Below are positions 23,878 to 33,814 of a stretch of DNA of 64,000 nucleotides, piece after piece. How positions within the stretch are numbered: the stretch's first letter is position 1; the number at the start of each line of letters is the position of its first letter. Source of the DNA: Streptococcus oralis (lineage in GTDB: Bacteria; Bacillota; Bacilli; Lactobacillales; Streptococcaceae); the NCBI RefSeq assembly GCF_019929345.1, contig NZ_JAHZPJ010000010.1, forward strand, positions 1 to 64,000. The letters run 5' to 3'. Under the pieces are notes generated by a model that worked only from the letters and a program-made list of their open reading frames with translations, did no database searches and was not told the origin of the DNA. A program made the translations under genes and the position numbers.

Positions 23878-24567
23878 CTATGAATCATATGCTTGAATTT
23901 TTTCAAGGAGGAGGTTTGCTATTTCCTCTTTGGTTTGAACGGTTTGGAGTTGCTCTTTCTTAACAAAGATTGCATGATGCTGATTTGCTGAAATTTGAGT
24001 GAGGTCATTTGCAATGATCAAGTCTGCTTGGTTCTTGATAAGACTCTGTCTAGCAATTTCTATGAGATAATCTTCAGAGACATCAACCAGCAGTTTAAAA
24101 CCAATCAGATGAATAGCTGGATTCCATTCCTTGACTAGAGAGATGATTTTGGGTGTTTTTTTCAGAAATAAAACCTGAACCTCATCAGTTGAAGAAATCT
24201 TAGCTTGATGATTCTGCTTGTTTAAGAATTCTTCTAGATTGGAGCTAGCCTGAACTTCCTCAAGCCCCGTCATATAAACAGGAGTATAGTCTGATACAGC
24301 CATTGAGTGGATTAAGACCTGATATTTCTTAACAAGTTCTTGCATCACAACAAGAAGGTCGTTGGTATTGTCAATTTCTCGAATGCTTAGGTTGGGATGA
24401 GTTTCTGGCTTCACAGCTCGGTTTGTCGTTATCAAACAAACTTCATGTCCCGCAGCAAGCAAGGTTTCTGTGATGATTTTTCCCAAGCGACCAGTTGAAT
24501 GGTTAGTGATAGAGCGGACGCTATCGATAGCTTCACTCGTACCGCCCGATGTAACTAAAATTTTCAT
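23878..24567 (-). CDS. coaB: Phosphopantothenate-cysteine ligase CoaB
   Basis: The 229-residue enzyme joins cysteine to 4'-phosphopantothenate, the step before CoaC. The N-terminal nucleotide-binding motif is KILVTSGGTSEAIDSVRSITNHSTG. I placed the start at the ATG whose A is at 24567; the longer frame uses a GTG that lies inside the promoter. TACAAT (complement of 24574-24579) is only 6 nt before the ATG and TTTACT lies 17 nt further up, so the mRNA should begin at or next to the start codon. No Shine-Dalgarno sequence is present. First gene of the coaB-coaC-ECF operon. Confidence 0.92.
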   Translation of the reverse strand: MKILVTSGGTSEAIDSVRSITNHSTGRLGKIITETLLAAGHEVCLITTNRAVKPETHPNLSIREIDNTNDLLVVMQELVKKYQVLIHSMAVSDYTPVYMTGLEEVQASSNLEEFLNKQNHQAKISSTDEVQVLFLKKTPKIISLVKEWNPAIHLIGFKLLVDVSEDYLIEIARQSLIKNQADLIIANDLTQISANQHHAIFVKKEQLQTVQTKEEIANLLLEKIQAYDS

Positions 24568-24573
24568 AGAACT

Positions 24574-24602
24574 ATTGTACACAAAAATAAACGGTAAGTA
24601 AA
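24574..24602 (-). promoter_or_regulatory. Promoter of coaB, predicted leaderless
   Basis: Minus strand: TTTACT (24597-24602), a 17-nt spacer, TACAAT (24574-24579), 6 nt, ATG. The predicted start of transcription falls on the A of the start codon. Confidence 0.6.
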
Positions 24603-24754
24603 ATGAAAGCGATAAATTCTTGGGAAAACGGAGATTTATTATAGTTTCAAACTATAAAGCCATATAAAATTTAAGAAAAGGCTCTAAAAACCTCAAAAAA
24701 TTGCAATATTTACGAACATTAGCAAGCTTAATGGGTGTTAAAAATCTTATTTTG

Positions 24755-24763
24755 TGTTATAAT
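24755..24763 (+). promoter_or_regulatory. Extended -10 promoter of fhs
   Basis: TGTTATAAT is a TGn-extended -10 with a poor -35. It is followed by a 5' leader of about 27 nt with GAGGAG before the fhs ATG. Confidence 0.6.
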
Positions 24764-24796
24764 GAATTATCATATAAGAGGTTAGAGGAGTTTTGA

Positions 24797-26467
24797 ATGA
24801 AAACAGATATTGAAATCGCACAGAGTATTGAGTTAAAGCCAATCGTGGATGTTGTAGAGAAACTTGGTATTTCTTACGATGATTTGGAGTTGTACGGAAA
24901 GTACAAGGCTAAGCTCAGTTTTGATAAAATTCGTGCAGTTGAGAACAATCCAATTGGCAAATTGATCTTGGTGACTGCCATCAACCCAACACCTGCAGGT
25001 GAAGGGAAATCAACTATTACCATTGGTCTTGCGGATGCCTTGAATAAGATTGGTAAGAAAACCATGATTGCTATCCGCGAACCATCTCTTGGTCCAGTAA
25101 TGGGAATCAAAGGTGGTGCAGCCGGTGGTGGTTATGCTCAAGTTCTACCAATGGAAGATATCAACCTCCACTTTACTGGAGATATGCATGCCATTACAAC
25201 TGCCAACAATGCTCTTTCTGCTTTGATTGACAACCACTTGCACCAAGGAAATGAGCTGGAAATTGACCAACGTCGTATCCTCTGGAAACGTGTTGTGGAC
25301 TTGAACGACCGAGCTCTTCGTCATGTGACCGTTGGACTTGGTGGTCCTCTAAATGGTATTCCACGTGAGGATGGTTTCGATATTACCGTTGCTTCTGAAA
25401 TTATGGCCATTCTTTGCTTGGCGACGGACATCGAGGACTTGAAACGTCGTCTGGCTAATATCGTTATCGGATATCGCTATGATCGTACACCTGTTTCTGT
25501 AGGTGATTTGCAGGTTGAGGGTGCTTTGGCTTTGATCTTGAAGGATGCTATTAAGCCTAATCTCGTTCAGACAATTTACGGTACACCTGCCTTTGTACAC
25601 GGTGGTCCATTTGCCAATATCGCTCACGGATGTAACTCTGTCTTGGCAACAAGCACAGCCCTTCGTTTGGCTGATTACACAGTTACTGAAGCTGGTTTTG
25701 GTGCGGACCTTGGTGCTGAGAAATTCCTTGATATTAAGACACCAAACTTGCCAACTTCTCCAGATGCGGTAGTCATCGTTGCAACCCTTCGTGCCCTTAA
25801 GATGAATGGTGGCGTTGCTAAAGATGCTCTGACAGAAGAAAACGTAGAAGCAGTTCGCGCAGGTTTTGCTAACTTGAGACGCCATGTTGAAAACATCCGT
25901 AAGTTTGGTATTCCTGCAGTTGTCGCGATTAACGAATTTGTCTCTGATACAGAAGCTGAAATCGCAGCCTTGAAAGAACTCTGTGCTTCAATTGATGTGC
26001 CAGTTGAACTAGCAAGTGTCTGGGCTGATGGCGCGGAAGGTGGAGTAGCTCTTGCTGAAACGGTTGTTAAGACTATCGCAGAAAATCCAGCTAACTACAC
26101 ACGTCTTTATGACAACGACCTTTCTGTCCAAGAAAAGATTGAAAAGATTGTTACAGAGATCTACCGTGGTAGCAAAGTGAACTTTGAAAAGAAAGCCCAA
26201 ACGCAAATCGCACAAATCGTTCAGAATGGTTGGGACAAATTGCCAATCTGTATGGCTAAAACTCAATATAGTTTCTCAGACAATCCAAATGCACTTGGAG
26301 CCCCAGAAAACTTTGAAATTACCATTCGTGAATTGGTACCAAAATTGGGGGCGGGCTTCATCGTTGCCTTAACTGGTGATGTCATGACCATGCCAGGACT
26401 TCCAAAACGACCAGCTGCTCTCAATATGGACGTTGAAAGCGACGGAACTGTTCTAGGATTGTTCTAA
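24797..26467 (+). CDS. fhs: Formate-tetrahydrofolate ligase
   Basis: The 556-residue cytoplasmic enzyme makes 10-formyl-THF from formate, ATP and tetrahydrofolate, supplying one-carbon units for purines and fMet-tRNA. The P-loop TPAGEGKST is near residue 65, followed by [21 protein letters not shown] and [13 protein letters not shown], both family signatures. Length is normal for the family. Monocistronic: promoter at 24755, GAGGAG site 5 nt upstream, terminator at 26485. Nothing odd seen. Confidence 0.96.
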   Translation: MKTDIEIAQSIELKPIVDVVEKLGISYDDLELYGKYKAKLSFDKIRAVENNPIGKLILVTAINPTPAGEGKSTITIGLADALNKIGKKTMIAIREPSLGPVMGIKGGAAGGGYAQVLPMEDINLHFTGDMHAITTANNALSALIDNHLHQGNELEIDQRRILWKRVVDLNDRALRHVTVGLGGPLNGIPREDGFDITVASEIMAILCLATDIEDLKRRLANIVIGYRYDRTPVSVGDLQVEGALALILKDAIKPNLVQTIYGTPAFVHGGPFANIAHGCNSVLATSTALRLADYTVTEAGFGADLGAEKFLDIKTPNLPTSPDAVVIVATLRALKMNGGVAKDALTEENVEAVRAGFANLRRHVENIRKFGIPAVVAINEFVSDTEAEIAALKELCASIDVPVELASVWADGAEGGVALAETVVKTIAENPANYTRLYDNDLSVQEKIEKIVTEIYRGSKVNFEKKAQTQIAQIVQNGWDKLPICMAKTQYSFSDNPNALGAPENFEITIRELVPKLGAGFIVALTGDVMTMPGLPKRPAALNMDVESDGTVLGLF

Positions 26468-26484
26468 AATTTAGATGATATTAA

Positions 26485-26516
26485 AAGAGTTTGGAAATGC
26501 TATCCAAGCTCTTTTT
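26485..26516 (+). terminator. Terminator after fhs
   Basis: AGAGTTTGGA and TCCAAGCTCT form a 10-bp stem with a 7-nt loop and a T-run. Confidence 0.8.
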
Positions 26517-26606
26517 CATGTCTAGATATAACTAGTTGTCTTCAGCTGATGAAAGCTTTGCCTCCTAGACGCAATCAGTCTAGCTAAAGATATTTTCCCT
26601 GATTTT

Positions 26607-26615
26607 TGATATAAT
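26607..26615 (+). promoter_or_regulatory. Extended -10 promoter of pcrA
   Basis: TGATATAAT at 26607-26615, 33 nt before the pcrA ATG; AAGGAAGAG lies between. Confidence 0.5.
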
Positions 26616-26648
26616 AGAAACATTGACTTCAAGAGTAAGGAAGAGAAA

Positions 26649-28940
26649 ATGAACGCATTATTGAATGGAATGAATGACCGTCAAGCTGAGGCGGTGCAAA
26701 CGACAGAAGGGCCCTTGTTAATCATGGCGGGGGCTGGTTCTGGGAAGACTCGTGTTTTGACCCACCGAATCGCCTACTTGATTGATGAAAAGATGGTCAA
26801 TCCTTGGAATATCTTGGCCATTACCTTTACCAACAAGGCTGCGCGTGAGATGAAGGAGCGTGCCTATGGGCTCAATCCAGCAACCCAGGATTGCCTGATT
26901 GCGACCTTTCACTCCATGTGTGTTCGTATTCTGCGTCGTGATGCGGATCATATTGGCTACAATCGGAATTTCACCATTGTAGATCCTGGTGAACAGCGAA
27001 CCCTCATGAAGCGCATTCTCAAGCAATTGAACTTGAATCCGAAAAAATGGAATGAACGAACTATTTTGGGGACTATTTCCAATGCTAAGAATGACCTAAT
27101 TGATGATGTGGCTTATGCTGCCCAAGCTGGTGATATGTACACGCAAATCGTAGCCCAGTGTTATACAGCCTATCAGAAAGAGCTTCGTCAGTCTGAGTCC
27201 GTTGACTTTGATGATTTGATTATGTTGACCCTGCGTCTCTTTGATCAGAATCCTGACGTCTTAACCTACTATCAGCAGAAGTTCCAATACATCCATGTTG
27301 ATGAGTACCAAGATACCAACCATGCCCAATACCAACTGGTCAAACTCTTAGCTTCGCGCTTTAAAAATATCTGCGTGGTTGGAGATGCGGACCAGTCTAT
27401 CTATGGTTGGCGTGGGGCTGATATGCAGAATATCTTGGATTTCGAGAAAGATTATCCTCAAGCCAAGGTAGTTTTGTTGGAAGAAAATTACCGTTCAACC
27501 AAAACCATTCTTCAAGCAGCCAACGATGTCATCAAAAACAATAAAAATCGCCGCCCAAAGAATCTCTGGACCCAGAATGCTGACGGGGAACAGATTATTT
27601 ACTATCGTGCAAATGACGAACAAGACGAGGCTGTTTTTGTAGCCAAAACCATCGACGAACTTGGTCGTAGTCAAAACTTCCTTCATAAGGATTTTGCAGT
27701 TCTCTACCGAACTAACGCCCAGTCCCGTACCATTGAGGAAGCCCTGCTCAAGTCTAACATTCCTTATACTATGGTCGGCGGAACAAAGTTCTACAGCCGT
27801 AAGGAAATCCGTGATATTATCGCCTATCTTAATCTTATTGCTAATTTGAGTGATAATATCAGTTTCGAGCGTATTATCAACGAGCCAAAACGTGGAATCG
27901 GCCCAGGAACGGTTGAGAAAATCCGTGATTTTGCTAGTATGCAAGATATGTCTATGCTAGATGCTTCAGCCAATATTATGCTGTCTGGTATCAAAGGAAA
28001 AGCAGCCCAGTCTATCTGGGATTTTGCCAATATGATTCTGGATTTGCGGGAGCAACTGGATCAATTAACCATCACCGAGCTGGTGGAGGCTGTTCTAGAA
28101 AAAATAGGTTATATCGATATTCTTAATGCTCAGGCAACCTTGGAAAGTAAGGCGCGGGTTGAAAATATCGAAGAGTTCCTATCTGTTACCAAGAATTTTG
28201 ACGACAATCCTGATAGTCAAGAAGAGGAAACAGGTTTGGACAAACTCAGTCGTTTCTTGAATGACCTTGCCCTGATTGCGGATACGGATTCAGGCAGTCA
28301 GGAGACATCAGAAGTGACCTTGATGACCTTGCACGCAGCTAAGGGACTTGAGTTCCCAGTTGTCTTTATCATTGGGATGGAGGAAAATGTCTTTCCCCTT
28401 AGCCGTGCAGCTGAAGATCCAGATGAGCTAGAAGAGGAACGCCGTTTGGCCTATGTCGGTATCACACGAGCAGAAAAGATCCTCTATCTGACCAATGCCA
28501 ACTCTCGCTTGCTTTTTGGTCGTACCAGCTACAATCGTCCGACTCGTTTTATCAATGAAATCAGTTCGGACTTGCTTGAGTATCAAGGTTTGGCCCGTCC
28601 AGCGAATACTAGCTTTAAAGCCTCTTATAGCAGTGGTGGGATTGCTTTCGGTCAAGGTATGAGCTTAGCTCAGGCCCTTCAAGAACGGAAACGCAATGCC
28701 GCACCAAGCTCTATCCAGTCAAGTGGTCGCCCATTTGGACAGTTTGCGGCTGGAAATAAAAAAGATTCAAGCAATACCAACTGGTCTATTGGAGATATTG
28801 CCCTCCACAAGAAATGGGGAGAGGGAACGGTCCTTGAAGTCTCAGGTAGTGGCGCTACTCAGGAACTAAAAATCAATTTCCCAGAAGTAGGGCTAAAAAA
28901 ACTCCTAGCCAGTGTAGCCCCAATTGAGAAAAAAATCTAA
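26649..28940 (+). CDS. pcrA: ATP-dependent DNA helicase PcrA
   Basis: The 763-residue UvrD/Rep-family helicase acts in repair, replication restart and removal of RecA filaments. The Q-motif region LNDRQAEAV-like start is followed by Walker A AGAGSGKTRVLTHR near residue 28, motif Ia ITFTNKAA, Walker B DEYQDTNHAQY near 220, GDADQSIYGWRGAD and the C-terminal VTLMTLHAAKGLEF, then VGITRAEK motifs. The end has the PcrA C-terminal Tudor-like segment (WSIGDIALHKKWGEGTVLEV), which binds RNA polymerase. Full length. Confidence 0.95.
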   Translation: MNALLNGMNDRQAEAVQTTEGPLLIMAGAGSGKTRVLTHRIAYLIDEKMVNPWNILAITFTNKAAREMKERAYGLNPATQDCLIATFHSMCVRILRRDADHIGYNRNFTIVDPGEQRTLMKRILKQLNLNPKKWNERTILGTISNAKNDLIDDVAYAAQAGDMYTQIVAQCYTAYQKELRQSESVDFDDLIMLTLRLFDQNPDVLTYYQQKFQYIHVDEYQDTNHAQYQLVKLLASRFKNICVVGDADQSIYGWRGADMQNILDFEKDYPQAKVVLLEENYRSTKTILQAANDVIKNNKNRRPKNLWTQNADGEQIIYYRANDEQDEAVFVAKTIDELGRSQNFLHKDFAVLYRTNAQSRTIEEALLKSNIPYTMVGGTKFYSRKEIRDIIAYLNLIANLSDNISFERIINEPKRGIGPGTVEKIRDFASMQDMSMLDASANIMLSGIKGKAAQSIWDFANMILDLREQLDQLTITELVEAVLEKIGYIDILNAQATLESKARVENIEEFLSVTKNFDDNPDSQEEETGLDKLSRFLNDLALIADTDSGSQETSEVTLMTLHAAKGLEFPVVFIIGMEENVFPLSRAAEDPDELEEERRLAYVGITRAEKILYLTNANSRLLFGRTSYNRPTRFINEISSDLLEYQGLARPANTSFKASYSSGGIAFGQGMSLAQALQERKRNAAPSSIQSSGRPFGQFAAGNKKDSSNTNWSIGDIALHKKWGEGTVLEVSGSGATQELKINFPEVGLKKLLASVAPIEKKI

Positions 28941-28982
28941 TTTTCCATCCTTCTCACGAATAATAAAGTGAGGAGGATTTTT

Positions 28983-29663
28983 ATGTACAGTATTTCATTC
29001 CAAGAAGATTCACTCTTGCCTAGAGAAAGACTAGTTAAAGAAGGAGTAGAAGCCCTGAGCAATCAAGAATTGTTAGCCATTCTGCTCAGAACCGGAACGC
29101 GTCAGGCTAATGTTTTTGAAATCGCTCAGAAAGTCTTGAACAATCTGACCAGCTTAACTGATTTGAAAAAAATGACTCTGCAGGAATTACAGAGCCTTTC
29201 AGGTATTGGACGTATTAAAGCCATTGAATTACAAGCTGTGATTGAACTGGGTCATCGTATTCATAAACACGAAACCCTTGAGATGGAAAGTATTCTCAGC
29301 AGTCAAAAACTGGCCAAGAAAATGCAACAGGAACTTGGCGACAAAAAACAAGAGCACCTAGTGGCGCTCTATCTCAATACTCAAAATCAAATCATTCATC
29401 AGCAAACCATTTTTATCGGCTCTGCGACACGTAGTATTGCTGAACCGAGGGAAATCCTTCACTATGCTTTGAAGCATATGGCCACCTCTGTGATTCTCGT
29501 TCATAACCATCCATCAGGTGCCGTATCTCCTAGTAGAAATGATGACCATGTCACTAAGCTAGTAAAGGAAGCTTGCGAACTGATGGGAATTGTTTTCTTG
29601 GACCATCTGATTGTCTCGCACTCGGATTACTTTAGTTACCGTGAAAAGACGGATTTGATTTAG
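28983..29663 (+). CDS. radC: RadC family protein (JAB/MPN domain)
   Basis: The 226-residue protein starts at ATG 28983, 6 nt after GGAGG (28972-28976). An N-terminal helix-hairpin-helix part ([18 protein letters not shown], then [18 protein letters not shown]) precedes the metal-binding JAMM motif [11 protein letters not shown]...D near 180. The family was named for DNA repair, but its role is not settled; some members act during competence or on recombination intermediates. It is the last plus-strand gene before a convergent unit; its TAG overlaps the stop of the facing gene within four bases (TTAG). Confidence 0.9.
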   Translation: MYSISFQEDSLLPRERLVKEGVEALSNQELLAILLRTGTRQANVFEIAQKVLNNLTSLTDLKKMTLQELQSLSGIGRIKAIELQAVIELGHRIHKHETLEMESILSSQKLAKKMQQELGDKKQEHLVALYLNTQNQIIHQQTIFIGSATRSIAEPREILHYALKHMATSVILVHNHPSGAVSPSRNDDHVTKLVKEACELMGIVFLDHLIVSHSDYFSYREKTDLI

Positions 29664-30349
29664 AGTTCGTTAACAACATAGTCAAATAGCGTTTTATCCT
29701 TGGGGCGGTTTTCAAAGAGAAATTCAGGATGCCATTGAACACCAAGATAAGGGAAGCCGTCCGTAGTTGTCACAGCCTCAATTATTCCATCTTTAGGATC
29801 ATGTGCTACAACCTTAAGATTAGGAGCTAGATCTTTAATACTCTGATGGTGGAAGGAGTTGATATGAGAGATTTCTCCGTAGATTTCTCGGAGAATTGTA
29901 TCAGGCTCCGTTACGAGGCGTTGGGTCGTGTATTCGGCTGAACAGTCCTGCCAATGATCATCGATATCCTGGTGAAGCGTACCGCCCATAGCGACATTGA
30001 AAAGCTGGGTACCCCGACAAACAGAGAAAATTGGTTTCTTCTGCTTGATGGCTTCTCTGATAAGGGCTAATTCAAACTGATCTCTTTGAAGATGGTAGTC
30101 ATCGCTGTCAATGGTTTTAGGTTCATTATAGAATTTTGGATCAACATTTTGCCCACCTGTTAGGATGAGTTTATCAATCATAGCGACGTAATGGCTTGCC
30201 ATTTCTTGATCACCAATCGGTAGGATGATTGGAATTCCGCCAGCGTCCTTGACTCCTTCAACAAAGCCCTTTGCTGCATAGCTCATCATGATGTCATCAT
30301 CTGGATGAGCTTTTTCATTTCCTGTAATCCCAATAACTGGTTTTTTCAT
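29660..30349 (-). CDS. Class I glutamine amidotransferase-like hydrolase (gamma-Glu-GABA hydrolase family)
   Basis: The 229-residue peptidase C26 family protein carries a nucleophile elbow [15 protein letters not shown] near 105 (catalytic Cys) and a His-Glu pair LGVQWHPEF near 205. It resembles PuuD-type gamma-glutamyl-gamma-aminobutyrate hydrolases, but no polyamine genes are nearby, so the true substrate is open. It starts 15 nt after rex and is probably transcribed with it. Confidence 0.85.
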   Translation of the reverse strand: MKKPVIGITGNEKAHPDDDIMMSYAAKGFVEGVKDAGGIPIILPIGDQEMASHYVAMIDKLILTGGQNVDPKFYNEPKTIDSDDYHLQRDQFELALIREAIKQKKPIFSVCRGTQLFNVAMGGTLHQDIDDHWQDCSAEYTTQRLVTEPDTILREIYGEISHINSFHHQSIKDLAPNLKVVAHDPKDGIIEAVTTTDGFPYLGVQWHPEFLFENRPKDKTLFDYVVNEL

Positions 30350-30364
30350 AAATGCTTTCGCTTT

Positions 30365-31006
30365 CTAATCCTCTTTCCGCATAAAATAGAGGAGAGTTTG
30401 GAGTTCGCTAGTCAAATCAACATACTGAACGACCACATCTTTTGGAAGGTGAAGGTGGACGGGCGAAAAACTGAGAATACCTTTTATACCTGCATCGACC
30501 AAAAGATTGGCAACTTCTTGTGATTTAACACTTGGAACTGTTAGGATAGCAGTTTTGACATCTGCTTCTTTGATCTTTTCCTTAATCTGAGAGATACCAT
30601 AGATTGGAATCCCGTCAGGTGTCTGGGTGCCAACTTCTGGATGATCATCTAGGTCAAAGGCCATGATAATTTTCATCTTGTTACGTTCATGAAAGCGATA
30701 GTGGAGAAGGGCATGACCCATATTTCCAATCCCAACCAACATAACATTGGTAATGGAGTTATCATTTAGGAGGTCAGCAAAAAATGTCATTAGTTTTTTG
30801 ACATCATAGCCAAATCCACGGCGTCCAAGTTCACCAAAGTAGGAAAAATCACGGCGGACAGTCGCAGAGTCAATACCAATGGCCTCTGCAATTTGCTTGG
30901 AGTTGGCACGTTCGATTTTTTCTGCATGAAATCTCTTGAAAATTCGATAGTAAAGAGAGAGTCTTTTTGCTGTTGCTTTTGGAATAGCAGACTGTTTATC
31001 TTTCAC
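30365..31006 (-). CDS. rex: Redox-sensing transcriptional repressor Rex
   Basis: The 213-residue NADH-responsive repressor of fermentation genes has an N-terminal winged helix ([16 protein letters not shown], then [32 protein letters not shown]) and a Rossmann domain with [11 protein letters not shown] near 90. The start codon is GTG (complement of 31004-31006), with AAAGG upstream. A Rex operator-like sequence lies at 31046-31063 over its promoter, so it probably represses itself and the amidotransferase gene downstream. Confidence 0.95.
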   Translation of the reverse strand: MKDKQSAIPKATAKRLSLYYRIFKRFHAEKIERANSKQIAEAIGIDSATVRRDFSYFGELGRRGFGYDVKKLMTFFADLLNDNSITNVMLVGIGNMGHALLHYRFHERNKMKIIMAFDLDDHPEVGTQTPDGIPIYGISQIKEKIKEADVKTAILTVPSVKSQEVANLLVDAGIKGILSFSPVHLHLPKDVVVQYVDLTSELQTLLYFMRKED

Positions 31007-31045
31007 AAAATCACAACCTTTCTATTCTTCTATTTTATAGAAACA

Positions 31046-31063
31046 TTGTGAAAAAATCAACAA
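31046..31063. promoter_or_regulatory. Rex operator upstream of rex
   Basis: TTGTGAAAAAATCAACAA matches TTGTGAANNNNTTCACAA in 12 of 14 defined positions. On the minus strand it covers the spacer and -35 side of a promoter (TGTTGA, 17 nt, TATAAA). A second half-site pair, TTCACAAAATCACAA, is at 31002-31016 over the rex start codon. Autoregulation is inferred. Confidence 0.65.
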
Positions 31064-31094
31064 AAACAAGAAAAAACTAAGAAAATTCTTAGTC

Positions 31095-31304
31095 TTAATC
31101 TGAAAAATTAGCTTGTGAAAGAAATCGGTAGAGATCGCCAACCAATCCTTGATAAATCACTTTATCATTTAGTGTTAAGGAGCTGATTAGGAGAGTGTCC
31201 GGTAGGGTCACACAGCCCGATAGGGATAACATGAGTTCTTCGTAATCCTTATATTCAAGTGTACGTTTTACGTGATAGTTATCTTGATAGGTAAGTCGAT
31301 ACAT
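31095..31304 (-). CDS. Small conserved protein (DUF4649-like)
   Basis: The 69-residue protein begins MYRLTYQDNYHVKRTLEYKDYEELM. I placed the start at the ATG (complement of 31302-31304) rather than the upstream TTG; AGAAAG lies a few bases before it. It follows the DUF1831-like gene by 6 nt and is therefore part of the prs-cysteine desulfurase unit. The family is widespread in streptococci at this position. Function unknown; no motif seen. Confidence 0.7.
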   Translation of the reverse strand: MYRLTYQDNYHVKRTLEYKDYEELMLSLSGCVTLPDTLLISSLTLNDKVIYQGLVGDLYRFLSQANFSD

Positions 31305-31310
31305 AGTCAA

Positions 31311-31658
31311 TTATCTTTCTTCTTTAGTAAAGATACCGCGTTCTACTAAACTGTCCATGAGGAAGTAGAATTTTTCTTGGTGAATATGGTGATCTTCTGA
31401 TTTAAAGATATTCACCAAACGAAGGCCAGATTTGTCAGTGATGTTGAGTTTAGCACCTGTAAGGTCTTTATTGATGATGATTTTTAGGTTGAAACCTTCA
31501 CCACTGTTGGGTACTTTTTCAAGTAGACGAGTCAGTTCGAAGTTTCCAACTTTTGTTTCAAAGAAAGTATTATCTTTCAGTGTGAACTTTTTGACAGTTG
31601 GGCTAAGTGTATAGTCGTAGCGGCAGTTTTGTAGTTTAATGGTTTTTTCGAATGCCAT
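31311..31658 (-). CDS. DUF1831 family protein
   Basis: The 115-residue protein begins MAFEKTIKLQNCRYDYTLSPTVKKFTLKDNTFFE. The ATG (complement of 31656-31658) has GGAGA 8 nt upstream; the longer frame uses a TTG. DUF1831 proteins are regularly found next to cysteine desulfurases in lactic acid bacteria, as here, so a link with sulphur transfer or tRNA thiolation is plausible but unproven. Soluble, beta-rich, no cysteine cluster. Confidence 0.75.
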   Translation of the reverse strand: MAFEKTIKLQNCRYDYTLSPTVKKFTLKDNTFFETKVGNFELTRLLEKVPNSGEGFNLKIIINKDLTGAKLNITDKSGLRLVNIFKSEDHHIHQEKFYFLMDSLVERGIFTKEER

Positions 31659-31662
31659 TAGA

Positions 31663-32778
31663 TTAATCTCCAATAATATTTTTTAAGGTTTGTGCCAGTT
31701 GCTTCAGTTCTTCCTCAGTATTAAGAGGGGATAGACTGATACGAACAGATTCTTTTAAGCGATGGGAATTGGCTCCATAAAGGGCCTCTAGGACATGGCT
31801 AGTTTGCACAATACCAGCAGTACAAGCTGAACCAGTAGAAATTGAAATTCCTTCAAGATCTAACCGTAGCAAGAGCAAATCATTTTTTTGACCAGGAAAG
31901 CCAATGTTGACAACATAAGGGAGTTGGTGTTGACTTTCATTGAGATAGTAGTCGAGACCTGCAATTTCTTCTAAAAAAGTAGATTTGAGTGTGCTTAGTT
32001 TTTGGTAATGCTCAACTTGGTCATTTAAATCTTCTTTGAGAGCAGCGACCATACCTACAATGGCAGCAAGATTTTCTGTTCCAGCCCGTTTCTTTTGTTC
32101 TTGGTCTCCACCATGAAGATAGGAATCAAAGTCCGCGGAAGAAGCGTAAAGAAATCCGACTCCTTTTGGTCCATGGAATTTGTGAGCAGAAGCGCTGAGG
32201 AAATCAATTCCTAACTCCTCGGGATGGATAGGGAGTTTCCCGATAGCTTGAACAGCATCTACATGATAAGCAGCAGGATACTCTTTTAAAATACGTCCAA
32301 TCTCGGCGATAGGTAAGAGACTGCCCGTTTCATTACTAGCATACATGGTAGAAACGAGAATGGTATCGTCACGTAAGGCTTCTTGAATTTGCTGGGCAGT
32401 TATTTCTTGATTTACTGGTTGGATGATGGTCACTTCAAAGCCAAAATGTTGCACCAGATAATCAATAGTCTCAAGTACAGAATGGTGTTCAATAGCTGTC
32501 GTGATGATATGTTTTCCACGTTCTTGATGGCGGAGACAATAGCCGATAATAGCTGTATTGTTACTTTCTGTACCACCAGACGTGAAAAAGATATGTTGAG
32601 GTTTGGTTCCTAGTAAGTGGGCTAAGTCCTGACGGGCTTCACGGAGCAGTTTACCAGCATGGCGACCATGACTATGAATACTAGAAGGATTACCATGAGT
32701 TTCTTGCATGACTTTGGTCATTTCTGAAATAGCTACTGCTGATATAGGAGTAGTAGCAGCATTGTCCAAATAAATCAA
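31663..32778 (-). CDS. Cysteine desulfurase (NifS/IscS class)
   Basis: The 371-residue PLP enzyme takes sulphur from L-cysteine and passes it on as a persulphide. It has IYLDNAATTP at the start, FTSGGTESNNTAI near 70, the PLP lysine in SASAHKFHGPKGVGF near 200 and the catalytic Cys loop STGSACTAG near 320. The start is a TTG (complement of 32776-32778) with AAGGTGA a few bases upstream; no better ATG exists. It lies 9 nt after prs. The short active-site loop suggests the NifS-like group that serves tRNA thiolation. Confidence 0.9.
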   Translation of the reverse strand: MIYLDNAATTPISAVAISEMTKVMQETHGNPSSIHSHGRHAGKLLREARQDLAHLLGTKPQHIFFTSGGTESNNTAIIGYCLRHQERGKHIITTAIEHHSVLETIDYLVQHFGFEVTIIQPVNQEITAQQIQEALRDDTILVSTMYASNETGSLLPIAEIGRILKEYPAAYHVDAVQAIGKLPIHPEELGIDFLSASAHKFHGPKGVGFLYASSADFDSYLHGGDQEQKKRAGTENLAAIVGMVAALKEDLNDQVEHYQKLSTLKSTFLEEIAGLDYYLNESQHQLPYVVNIGFPGQKNDLLLLRLDLEGISISTGSACTAGIVQTSHVLEALYGANSHRLKESVRISLSPLNTEEELKQLAQTLKNIIGD

Positions 32779-32787
32779 AGAATCACC

Positions 32788-33747
32788 TTATTTCTTTTTG
32801 TTGTATGCAAAGAGTGGGCTGACTGGCTTTCTTTCATGGATGCGGACGATAGCATCACCGATCAGTTCGCTAGCGGTAATGTAGCACACATTTTTCGGAG
32901 TTCTTTCTTTTGTGGCTACTGAGTCTGTCACGAGGATTTCTTTGATGTTGGTAGCATCAAGAAGATCAGCAGCGCCTTCAACAAAGAGACCATGACTGGA
33001 TACCGCATAGATTTCAGTTGCACCTTCACGCTCTACGATTTGTGCTGCTTCTGAGAAAGTACGGCCAGTGTTCAGGATATCATCAATTAAGATAGCTTTC
33101 TTGCCCTCAACATCTCCAATGATATAGCCTTGGCTCCGCTCTGAATCGTCTTGAGCATAGTCGATGATTGCGATTGGTGCATCTAGGTATTCAGCTAAGC
33201 TACGAGCGCGCTTGACACCAGAGTTTTTAGGACTAACAACAACGACATCTGGTCCAAGCAAGCCCTTGTCACAATAGTGTTTAGCAAAAAGAGGAATTGT
33301 ATAAAGATTGTCTACAGGGATGTCAAAGAAACCTTGCACCTGAACGGCGTGTAAATCAAGCGTTAGAACACGGCTAACACCTGCTTTGACGAGCATATTA
33401 GCAACGAGTTTTGCAGTGAGGGGTTCGCGAGAAGAAGCGATACGATCTTGACGTGCATAACCAAAATAAGGAAGCACAACGTTGATACTATGGGCACTTG
33501 CACGTACGCAGGCATCAACCATGATTAATAATTCCATCAAATGGTTGTTGACAGGGTAGCTGGTTGATTGGATGATGTAGACATCATAACCACGAACACT
33601 CTCCTCGATGTTGACTTGGATTTCTCCATCAGAAAATTGACGAGAAGATAATTTTCCGAGAGGTACACCAACCGTTTCAGCAATTTTTTGCGCAATTTCA
33701 TGATTGGAGTTAAGTGCGAAAAGTTTCATGTTGTTTCTATCTGACAT
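32788..33747 (-). CDS. prs: Ribose-phosphate pyrophosphokinase
   Basis: The 319-residue enzyme makes PRPP from ribose-5-phosphate and ATP for nucleotide, His and Trp synthesis. The N-terminal [16 protein letters not shown], flexible-loop [20 protein letters not shown] and PRPP-binding [18 protein letters not shown] motifs are all intact. Length is standard for class I enzymes. AGAGGACGG precedes the ATG. It heads a minus-strand unit with the desulfurase and two small DUF genes. Confidence 0.95.
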   Translation of the reverse strand: MSDRNNMKLFALNSNHEIAQKIAETVGVPLGKLSSRQFSDGEIQVNIEESVRGYDVYIIQSTSYPVNNHLMELLIMVDACVRASAHSINVVLPYFGYARQDRIASSREPLTAKLVANMLVKAGVSRVLTLDLHAVQVQGFFDIPVDNLYTIPLFAKHYCDKGLLGPDVVVVSPKNSGVKRARSLAEYLDAPIAIIDYAQDDSERSQGYIIGDVEGKKAILIDDILNTGRTFSEAAQIVEREGATEIYAVSSHGLFVEGAADLLDATNIKEILVTDSVATKERTPKNVCYITASELIGDAIVRIHERKPVSPLFAYNKKK

Positions 33748-33814
33748 TATAGACCGTCCTCTGTAAACTCAAATTATTTTATCTTTATTATTCTACCAAA
33801 AAAAGGAGATTATT

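Noticed and set aside
25349..25885. Minus-strand ORF of 178 codons inside fhs
   Set aside because: Antisense to a conserved gene and with no ribosome binding site; a shadow of codon bias in the true frame.
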